The position numbers and the translations under genes were made by a program. Positions 57,757 through 64,000 of a stretch of DNA of 64,000 nt are shown one piece after another. The stretch's first letter is position 1; each line of letters starts with the position of its first letter. The DNA is from Lysobacter spongiicola DSM 21749. Its GTDB lineage: Bacteria; Pseudomonadota; Gammaproteobacteria; Xanthomonadales; Xanthomonadaceae. Location: positions 62,001-126,000 of the forward strand of contig NZ_FUXP01000003.1 in assembly GCF_900167055.1 (NCBI RefSeq), written 5' to 3'. Under the pieces are notes generated by a model, which did not search any database, was not told the DNA's origin, and saw only the letters and a list, made by a program, of their open reading frames with translations.

Positions 57757-58925
57757 GCGCCGGGCTTGGCGGCGCTGCCGCCACGGCTGTCGGTCCCGAC
57801 GCTGGCGAGCGGGTTCTCACGCCCGGCGATCGCCTCGGACAACTGGAACACCGCCATCGCGTAGTGCTTGGAGATGTTGTAGCGGGTGATGGCGTAGAAG
57901 TTCTGGAACCCGAGCCAGTGCTCCTTGCCGTCGACCCCATCCAGGTTCAGCAGGATGGCGTCACCCGCACCCGGCATCGGCCGTGCCGGGCGGTAGCCGC
58001 GGGCCGCCAGCTGGTCCAGGCTGTAGCGCGGCTCCAGTCCATCGGGTTCGAAGTCGGTGGCCCCGCGGTCGCGCTCGGCACGAACCGCGATCGGGCCGCC
58101 ACGCTCCCAGCCGCCCTTCTCCACGAAGTAGTTGGCGACCGAAGCGAACACGTCGTCCAGGCTGTTGAACAGGTCGACCTTGCCGTCGCCGTTGCCGTCG
58201 ACTGCATAGTCGCGGTAGCTGGAGGGCATGAACTGGCCCCAGCCCATCGCGCCGGCGTAGCTGCCTTTCAGCGTGGTGATGTCGAAACCGGTTTCCTCGC
58301 CGAGCGCGAACAGCTGCGCCAGCTCGTCGCGGAAGAACGCCTCGCGCTTGTTCTCGCGCTCGATCTTTCCCGGCTCGTTGGTGCGCGGGTAGGCGAAGGC
58401 CAGCGTGTACAGGGCGTCCACCACCGGATAGCTCCCGGTGTTGCCGCCATAGCTGGTTTCCACCCCGAGAATCGCCACGATGATCTCCGGTGGCACGCCG
58501 TATTCGGCCTCCACCTTCTCGAGCGCCTCGCGGTGCTTGGCGAGGAATGCCTTGCCACCATCGATACGCGCCTGCGAGATGAAGATCGGCCGGTAGTCAC
58601 GCCAGGGTTTGGCTTCCGCCGGGCGCGACATCGCGTTGATGATGCTGTCGCGGATCTCTGCCTGGTCCAGGACCGCTTCGATGCGCTGGGCATCGACGTC
58701 GTAACGGGCCGCCGTTTCCAGCACGAACTCCGGTCGCGCCACCTGCAGCGGCTGGGCGCTGGAGACGATCGGTCCGGACGCGGGCGGCGCCGGATCCGGC
58801 GGCGGCGCCGGCTCTTCGACGGCTTCGGCCTGGGGTGGTGGGGACGGCGGGGACTGCGTGGCGCAGGCCACCAGCACGAGCGGGAGCGCACATAGCAGGG
58901 CGCGACTGGCTGGGCGTCGGGTCAT
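57753..58925 (-). CDS. mltB: Membrane-bound lytic murein transglycosylase B
   Basis: A 390-residue lipoprotein ('LPLVLVACATQS', lipobox VAC) that cleaves peptidoglycan strands with formation of 1,6-anhydro ends. After a Pro/Ala linker, the MltB fold shows the catalytic Glu in 'IVAILGVETSYGGNTGSYPV' near residue 152, 'AYPRTNEPGKIERENKREAF' and 'GSYAGAMGWGQFMPSSYRDY', all family signatures. A calcium-type loop 'VDGNGDGKVDLF' near 250 is conserved in MltB (EF-hand-like). It lies directly downstream of rodA and overlaps rlpA. Confidence 0.93.
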   Translation of the reverse strand: MTRRPASRALLCALPLVLVACATQSPPSPPPQAEAVEEPAPPPDPAPPASGPIVSSAQPLQVARPEFVLETAARYDVDAQRIEAVLDQAEIRDSIINAMSRPAEAKPWRDYRPIFISQARIDGGKAFLAKHREALEKVEAEYGVPPEIIVAILGVETSYGGNTGSYPVVDALYTLAFAYPRTNEPGKIERENKREAFFRDELAQLFALGEETGFDITTLKGSYAGAMGWGQFMPSSYRDYAVDGNGDGKVDLFNSLDDVFASVANYFVEKGGWERGGPIAVRAERDRGATDFEPDGLEPRYSLDQLAARGYRPARPMPGAGDAILLNLDGVDGKEHWLGFQNFYAITRYNISKHYAMAVFQLSEAIAGRENPLASVGTDSRGGSAAKPGA

Positions 58926-59012
58926 CGCGCGGAGGTTAGCACGCGTTCCGCGGAGCCAGAACCGCGGGCGCGGCCCCGGTCGGCCGGGTTCAGCCAGCGT
59001 TCCGGAGCTCCG

Positions 59013-60125
59013 TCAGTGCCCGTGCACGGGCCGATGCGCCCGCACCGCCATGACCACGCCAAGTCCCGCCAGCAGCGACACCGCGGCGGTGCCGCCATAG
59101 CTCAGCAGCGGCATCGGCACGCCCACCACCGGCAGCATGCCCGCGATCATGCCGCCGTTGACGATCACGTACACGCAGAACGCCAGCCCCAGGGCGCCAC
59201 TCACCAGGCGCGAGAATCCGTCCCGCGCGGCCGCCGCGATCCACAGGCAGCGGCCGACGACGAAGAGGTACAGCGCGAGCGTGACCACCACGCCGACCCA
59301 GCCGAACTCCTCGCTGAGCACGGCGAAGATGAAGTCCGTGGTGTGTTCGGGGATGTAGTTCAGGTGCGCCTGGGTGCCATCGCCCCAGCCCTTGCCGGTC
59401 ATTCCACCGCCGCCGATGGCGATCTTGCTCTGGATGATGTTCCATCCGGCGCCCAGCGGGTCGGATTCCGGGTCGAGGAAGGTCAGGATGCGATCCTTCT
59501 GGTACGGCCGCAGCAGCCAGAACCACGCGGCCGGCGCGGCCGCGGCGATCGCGCCCAGTGCCGCTCCGGTCCACCACCACGGCAGCCCGGCAAGGTAGAG
59601 GACGAAGGCACCACTGATGCCCACCAGCATCGCGGTACCGAAGTCCGGCTGCAGCAGGATGAGCGCGGTCGGCACCCCGATCAGGACGCCCGCCACCACA
59701 ACCGTCGCGAACCGCGGGGGCAGCGCCTGCCGGTTCAGGTACCACGCCACCATCATCGGCAGGCTGAGCTTCAACAGCTCGGATGGCTGGAAATAGAAGA
59801 CGCCCAGGTTGATCCAGTGTGCGCCGTGGCGGCCTTCGCCGATGAACAGCACCGCCAGCAGCGGCACCAGCGAAGCGCCATAGATCCACGGTGTCCAGTT
59901 GCGCAGCTGGTTGGGTGGCAGCCGCGAGAGCCCCCACATCGCCGCCAGCCCGACCGCGAACCGGGCACCCTGTGCGAAGACCAGCGAGGTCGACTGGCCG
60001 CCGGCGCTGTAGAGCACGGCCAGCCCGATCACCATCAGCGCCAGCAGTGCCCCGAGCAACGGCAGGTCGAGCGTCCGGGTGAACCGGACCAGCAGGTCGA
60101 GCAGCCAACGCAGGATGATGGTCAT
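59013..60125 (-). CDS. rodA: Rod-shape peptidoglycan polymerase RodA (SEDS family)
   Basis: A 370-residue SEDS protein with about ten helices that polymerises glycan strands with PBP2 during elongation. The conserved 'LQPDFGTAMLVGISGAFVLY' holds the Asp essential for activity, and 'GWGDGTQAHLNYIPEHTTDF' plus 'GGMIAGMLPVVGVPMPLLSY' are diagnostic of the family. Its ATG overlaps the stop of mrdA by 4 bp, ensuring equal synthesis with its partner. Confidence 0.94.
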   Translation of the reverse strand: MTIILRWLLDLLVRFTRTLDLPLLGALLALMVIGLAVLYSAGGQSTSLVFAQGARFAVGLAAMWGLSRLPPNQLRNWTPWIYGASLVPLLAVLFIGEGRHGAHWINLGVFYFQPSELLKLSLPMMVAWYLNRQALPPRFATVVVAGVLIGVPTALILLQPDFGTAMLVGISGAFVLYLAGLPWWWTGAALGAIAAAAPAAWFWLLRPYQKDRILTFLDPESDPLGAGWNIIQSKIAIGGGGMTGKGWGDGTQAHLNYIPEHTTDFIFAVLSEEFGWVGVVVTLALYLFVVGRCLWIAAAARDGFSRLVSGALGLAFCVYVIVNGGMIAGMLPVVGVPMPLLSYGGTAAVSLLAGLGVVMAVRAHRPVHGH

Positions 60126-62044
60126 GGCGTCGCCTCCGGGGCCGTGGCGGCGGGCGCTTCACCCGCACCTTCGGCGCCGGCGCCGGTGTCGTCCATGCCT
60201 TCCGGCATCTTGCCCAGCAACCAGGCATCGAAGGCGGCGCGCGCGATGGGTGCCGCGGCGGTTCCACCGTACCCACCATGCTCGACCACGACCGCTACCG
60301 CGATGGTCGGGGCCTCCGCGGGCGCGTATCCGACGAACAGCCCGGTGTGGCGAAGGTGGTACGGCAACGAACGCGGATCGCTGCTGATGTTGCCCTTGCG
60401 GCTCGAGCGCTGCGACGTACCGGTCTTGCCCGCGATCGTGTAGGGCGCCCCGGCCCCGGTCGCGCGGGCGGTGCCGCGCGGCCCGTGCACGGTGGCCACC
60501 ATGCCCTCGTGCACGGCACGCAGGTGCTCGGGGTTGTCGGTGATCCGGCTGGCGGTGCGTCGGGGCAGCGGCTGCCAGGGGGCCTGGTAGCCATCGCGGC
60601 GTGCCTCCACCAGTCGCAACGGATGCAGGTCGCCACCGTTGGCGATGGCGGCGGTGGCGCGCACCAGTTGCAGCGCCGTGGCCACCCAGTAGCCCTGGCC
60701 GATGCCGGAAATGACGGTCTCGCCGGGGTACCACGGTTCGGTGCTGATCGAGCGCTTGTAGTCGCGCGACGGCACCACCCCGGCGTTCTCCCCGGCCAGG
60801 TCGATGCCGGTACGCTCACCAAACCCGTAGCGCGCCATGTAGCCGGCGAACGCATCGATGCCCATCTCCAGGGCGAGCTTGTAATAGTAGGTGTTGACCG
60901 ACTGCGCGATCGACTCGCGCAGGTCCACCATGCCGTGTCCGCCGCGGTGCGAGTCGCGGTAGCCGCGGGCCTGCCCGGGGATCCGGAACTCGCCGGTCGA
61001 CAGGGTGGTGTCGTCGGCGTCGCGCAGGCCGCTGTCCAGGCCGGCCAATCCCACCATCGGCTTCACCGTGGAACCCGGTGGCCCCCCGCCGAGCACGTTG
61101 CGGTTGAACAGGGGGCGCGAAGGGTTTTCGGTCAGGGCGTTGTAGTCGGCATGGGAGATGCCGTTGACGAACAGGTTGGTGTCATAGGAAGGCAGGCTCA
61201 CCATCGCCAGCACCTGCCCGGTCCGTGGATCGATCGCCACCGCCGAGCCTTCCTTTTCCCCGAACGCCGCCACCATCGCCCGCTGCAGGTCGAGGTCGAT
61301 GGACAGCCGGAGGTCGGCCCCGGGCACGGCCGGTACCCGCCCGACCACGCCCATCGGCCGGCCGTCCACGTTCGTCTCGACCTTCTCGTACCCGACCTGT
61401 CCGCGCAGCGCCTCCTCGTAGGAGCGCTCCAGCCCGGTCTTGCCGGTGTGGCTGAAGGCGGCGTTGCCCTCGCCCATCGTCTCCACGTCCTGGGCATCGA
61501 CGCGGCCGACATAGCCGACCACGTGCGCGAACAGCGGCCCGTGCAGGTAGCGGCGGTTGAGGTAGGGCACGATTTCGATGCCGGGGTAGCGCCACTGGTC
61601 CACCGCGAAGCGCGAAACCTCGTCCGGCTCGATGCGCATCTTCAGCGGGATCGGCTTGAACCCGGGGGTGACCCGCCGGGTCTCCAGGAAGGTCTCGATC
61701 TCCTCCGGCGACAGCTCGACCACCCGGGCCAGCGATGGCAGCCAGCGCTCGGGATCCCCCGCCTCGTTCGGCGTGACCTCCAGCCGGAACGCGGGCACGT
61801 TGTCGGCGAGGATCCGGCCTTCGCGGTCGTAGATCAGCCCCCGCCCGGGCACCACCGGCCGCAGCTTGATGCGGTTCTGCTCCGACCGTGTGACGTAGTC
61901 CTCGTGCTGCCACACCTGCAGCCGGAAGTACCAGAACGCCAGCCCCGCCAGCGCCACCACCACGCCCAGGAAGGCGAGCGCCGCGCGGCGACGGAACTGT
62001 TCGGCCTCGGCCGCGGAATTCTTGAGCAGGCGCCGGGTCCGCAC
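60122..62044 (-). CDS. mrdA: Penicillin-binding protein 2 (transpeptidase)
   Basis: A 640-residue class B PBP, the crosslinking partner of RodA. A single N-terminal helix ('RRAALAFLGVVVALAGLAFW') anchors it; the pedestal domain follows. The transpeptidase has SxxK in 'GPPGSTVKPMVGLAG', SxN in 'IAQSVNTYYYKLAL' and KTG in 'IAGKTGTSQRSS'. The C-terminus is Ala/Glu rich and slightly longer than E. coli PBP2 (633 aa). It starts one base after the mreD end region and overlaps rodA by 4 bp. Confidence 0.95.
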   Translation of the reverse strand: MRTRRLLKNSAAEAEQFRRRAALAFLGVVVALAGLAFWYFRLQVWQHEDYVTRSEQNRIKLRPVVPGRGLIYDREGRILADNVPAFRLEVTPNEAGDPERWLPSLARVVELSPEEIETFLETRRVTPGFKPIPLKMRIEPDEVSRFAVDQWRYPGIEIVPYLNRRYLHGPLFAHVVGYVGRVDAQDVETMGEGNAAFSHTGKTGLERSYEEALRGQVGYEKVETNVDGRPMGVVGRVPAVPGADLRLSIDLDLQRAMVAAFGEKEGSAVAIDPRTGQVLAMVSLPSYDTNLFVNGISHADYNALTENPSRPLFNRNVLGGGPPGSTVKPMVGLAGLDSGLRDADDTTLSTGEFRIPGQARGYRDSHRGGHGMVDLRESIAQSVNTYYYKLALEMGIDAFAGYMARYGFGERTGIDLAGENAGVVPSRDYKRSISTEPWYPGETVISGIGQGYWVATALQLVRATAAIANGGDLHPLRLVEARRDGYQAPWQPLPRRTASRITDNPEHLRAVHEGMVATVHGPRGTARATGAGAPYTIAGKTGTSQRSSRKGNISSDPRSLPYHLRHTGLFVGYAPAEAPTIAVAVVVEHGGYGGTAAAPIARAAFDAWLLGKMPEGMDDTGAGAEGAGEAPAATAPEATP

Positions 62045-62045
62045 G

Positions 62046-62531
62046 TCAGGACTTCCGCCAGTGTCCCAGGCGCAGGGTATCCAGCAGCAGGAATACCGGG
62101 GCCCACAGCAGCATGCCGGCCAGCGGTGCCGCCCAGAACATCGAAGGCAGCGTCGGCATGCCGAGCGTGGTGTGGATGGCCGCGGTGACGATGCGGTCGT
62201 TCAGCAGCAGCGCGCCGATGGCCAGCGACTGCTGCGGCATCGGGAAGAACCGCAACCGCGCGCGGAAGCGTTCGAGGATGAAGGCCATGACCACCAGCCG
62301 CATCGCCTGCTCGCCCAGCAGGCCGCCGAACGAGAGGTCTGCGACGAGGCCGACGACGAAGGCGAAGCCCAGCCCGACCCGTTCCGGTGCCTCGATCACC
62401 CAGTAGGCCAGCACCAGAGCGAGCCAGTAAGGCCGCAGGGGCTGCCACGACGGCGGCAGGGGCAGCAAGCCAAGCACCAGCGCGACGATCACGCTGGCGG
62501 GGATCAACCAGCCGGGACGCATGCGGCTCAT
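62046..62531 (-). CDS. mreD: Rod-shape-determining protein MreD
   Basis: A 161-residue integral membrane protein with five or six helices ('LIPASVIVALVLGLLPLPPS', 'RPYWLALVLAYWVIEAPERV', 'LGFAFVVGLVADLSFGGLLG', 'ALAIGALLLNDRIVTAAIHT'-type) typical of MreD, the linker of the Rod complex. It overlaps mreC by 4 bp (62528-62531) and lies one base before mrdA, the standard order. Confidence 0.9.
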   Translation of the reverse strand: MSRMRPGWLIPASVIVALVLGLLPLPPSWQPLRPYWLALVLAYWVIEAPERVGLGFAFVVGLVADLSFGGLLGEQAMRLVVMAFILERFRARLRFFPMPQQSLAIGALLLNDRIVTAAIHTTLGMPTLPSMFWAAPLAGMLLWAPVFLLLDTLRLGHWRKS

Positions 62532-63496
62532 GGCGCGCCTCCGTCTTCGACGGTCGCGCCGGCGTCCGGGGCTTCCGCCTGTCCGGCATCGGCGGGCCCG
62601 TCGGCGCCATCGCCGGTGCCGGCATCGGGTGCCGCATCCAGCTCGGGCGGCGGCGCAGGCACGGTCCGCAGCAGCAGGACGTCGCGACCGCGGTCCAGCT
62701 GCGCCGCCGGACGGACCTCGCCGACCAGGAAGGCGCCGCTGTCGTCCGGCGCGATCGCCAGGATCTCGCCCACCGGGAAGCCGGCCGGGAATCGCCCGCC
62801 CAGCCCGGAAGTCACCAGCCGGTCGCCCACCTGCACATCGGCCGAGAGCGGGATTCCCGGCAGCCGCAGCGCATTGGTACGTCCGTCGCCGTGGGCCACC
62901 AGCCGCACGCCGCTGCGCGCCACCGCCACCGGCACCGCATGCGACGGGTCGGTCAGCACCAGCACCACGGCATGCACCGGGCGCACCTCGATCACCTGCC
63001 CGACCAGCCCGCCGGCGTCGATGACGCTCTGTCCCATCCGCACCCCACCAGTGCTGCCCGAGTCCAGCACCAGTCGCTGTCGGGTGGGGTCCAGGTCCAC
63101 GTCCAGGATCGGCGCCAGCTGCACGTCGAGGTTGCCGCGCTCGGCCGCGCCCAGCAGGCCACGCAGGCGGGCATTGTCAGCGGCAAGGGTCTGCAGGCGG
63201 GCGATCCGGGCGCTGCTGACCAGCAGGTCATTGCGCAGCCGGTTGTTCTCCGCAGTCAGTTGCGACAGCGTGCCGGCATCGTCATACAGCCGCTGGGCCA
63301 TGCGGCCGGGCCAGCCGGCGACCATCCACAAAGGCTGGACCAGCAGCCCCGCCTGGCTGCGCGCCTGGCTCAGCCAGCCGCCCCGGTGGTCGAGCACGAT
63401 CAGCACCAGCGCGAGCGCGAGGTAGGCCAGCAACCGCAGGGTCCCGGCGACATCGCCGCCGCGGCTGGGCGTGGTGGGACCGGAGTAGGAGGGCAC
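62528..63496 (-). CDS. mreC: Rod-shape-determining protein MreC
   Basis: A 322-residue protein that links cytoplasmic MreB to periplasmic PBP2. It has one N-terminal helix ('LLAYLALALVLIVLDHRGGW'), a coiled coil ('DDAGTLSQLTAENNRLRNDL') and a beta-sandwich core ('GVRMGQSVIDAGGLVGQVIE', 'VGDRLVTSGLGGRFPAGFPV') found in all MreC. The last 70 residues are an Ala/Gly/Asp/Pro-rich extension ('ELDAAPDAGTGDGADGPADA') beyond the core. It lies 35 bp downstream of mreB. Confidence 0.92.
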   Translation of the reverse strand: MPSYSGPTTPSRGGDVAGTLRLLAYLALALVLIVLDHRGGWLSQARSQAGLLVQPLWMVAGWPGRMAQRLYDDAGTLSQLTAENNRLRNDLLVSSARIARLQTLAADNARLRGLLGAAERGNLDVQLAPILDVDLDPTRQRLVLDSGSTGGVRMGQSVIDAGGLVGQVIEVRPVHAVVLVLTDPSHAVPVAVARSGVRLVAHGDGRTNALRLPGIPLSADVQVGDRLVTSGLGGRFPAGFPVGEILAIAPDDSGAFLVGEVRPAAQLDRGRDVLLLRTVPAPPPELDAAPDAGTGDGADGPADAGQAEAPDAGATVEDGGAP

Positions 63497-63531
63497 GGGA
63501 CTGGCAGGTCGGCTTGTTTCCGGTGTTCAGC

Positions 63532-64000
63532 TCACTCCGGGGCGAAGAACTCGTTGCCGTGCATGTCGACCAGCTCCAGCGCGCGACCGCCACCGCGGGC
63601 GACGCAGGTCAGCGGGTCGTCATCGACCTGCACGTGCAACCCGGTCTCCTCGCTGATCAGCCGGTCCAGGTCCGCGAGCAGGGCGCCGCCGCCGGTCAGC
63701 ACGATGCCGCGCTCGGCGACGTCGGCGGAGAGCTCCGGCGGGGTCTGCTCCAGGGCGAGCTTGATTGCGCTGACGATCCCCGCCAGCGGCTCGCGCAACG
63801 CGTCCAGCACCTCGTTGGCGTGCAGCGAGATCATCTTGGGCACGCCCTCGGCCAGGTTGCGGCCGGTCACCTCGATGGTGCGCGGCTCGTCCTGCGGATA
63901 CGCGCAACCGATCTCGACCTTGATACGCTCTGCCGTGGCCTCGCCGATCAGGGTGCCGTAGGTACGCCGCACATATCCGATGATGGCCTCGTCGAAGCGG
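63532..64000 (-). CDS. mreB: Rod-shape-determining protein MreB, C-terminal part
   Basis: The bacterial actin homologue that guides lateral wall synthesis. The visible C-terminal part runs off the right edge of the window and begins within the family segment '[20 protein letters not shown]', then '[20 protein letters not shown]', '[20 protein letters not shown]', '[20 protein letters not shown]' (ATP site) and '[20 protein letters not shown]'. About 156 residues are present of roughly 347. It heads the mre operon. Confidence 0.95.
   Translation of the reverse strand, partial: RFDEAIIGYVRRTYGTLIGEATAERIKVEIGCAYPQDEPRTIEVTGRNLAEGVPKMISLHANEVLDALREPLAGIVSAIKLALEQTPPELSADVAERGIVLTGGGALLADLDRLISEETGLHVQVDDDPLTCVARGGGRALELVDMHGNEFFAPE

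Overview
The window is a 64 kb, GC-rich (roughly 68-70 percent by eye), densely coded chromosomal segment. Gene content points to a Gammaproteobacterium of the Xanthomonadaceae/Lysobacteraceae (Lysobacter, Luteimonas or a relative). The pointers are a TrpS with a long C-terminal extension, a split B12-dependent ribonucleotide reductase, a CoaX-BirA pair, a PhoP/PhoQ-like pair preceded by a PepSY gene, and imperfect palindromic 'taggagcgacgtaagtcgcgac' repeats. This assignment is inference from family knowledge; no database was searched. I see no prophage, insertion sequence, CRISPR array or rRNA.

Layout. 1-4.2 kb: end of a secreted nuclease, then a three-gene 2-oxoacid dehydrogenase operon (E1 alpha, E1 beta, E2) closed by a strong terminator. 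4.2-11.3 kb: a VOC protein on the + strand, then minus-strand housekeeping genes: MBL hydrolase, trpS, csbD, an entericidin-like lipoprotein, arginase, tRNA-Thr, a small anchored protein, coaX and birA. 11.4-15.2 kb: mtfA converging on a PhoQ/PhoP-like two-component system, with a palindromic repeat that supplies both stop codons. 15.2-25.7 kb: dusA, small exported proteins, GNAT, HAD hydrolase, PQQ-type sugar dehydrogenase, EF-hand protein, AmiD-like amidase, amino-acid permease, an outer-membrane-like barrel and a thioredoxin. 25.7-33.5 kb: two overlapping CorC/HlyC-type membrane proteins, a heptosyltransferase-like protein, and nrdJa - histone H1-like - nrdJb. 34-38.2 kb: a DegQ/HtrA protease and a YqjD-YqjE-YqjK-like envelope set running into an AI-2E transporter. 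38.2-40.3 kb: HAD phosphatase and leucyl aminopeptidase. 40.3-50.6 kb: a minus-strand unit (ABC-2 exporter, exported amidohydrolase, DesK/DesR-like two-component system) back to back with a plus-strand MacAB-like exporter split into adaptor, ATPase and two permeases. 50.7-64 kb: tail-specific protease, lipA-lipB-ybeD, dacC, rlpA, mltB and the rod-shape operon mreB-mreC-mreD-mrdA-rodA.

How parts work together. LipA and LipB supply the lipoyl group needed by the E2 subunit encoded at the other end of the window. MreBCD, PBP2, RodA, MltB, RlpA, DacC and Prc form a cell-wall elongation and remodelling block. The two exporters, the amidohydrolase and the two-component system look like an inducible export or detoxification island.

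Observations I rate most worth following: (1) an A9 tract inside nrdJb where a slip in either direction reaches a stop at once, so slippage could make a form lacking the Cys-rich tail; (2) a repeat that supplies the stop codons of two convergent genes; (3) tRNA-Thr embedded 12 bp after one gene and 16 bp before arginase; (4) the histone-like gene between the two halves of a split ribonucleotide reductase, with an NrdR-like palindrome upstream; (5) the back-to-back exporter island with a fused amidohydrolase.
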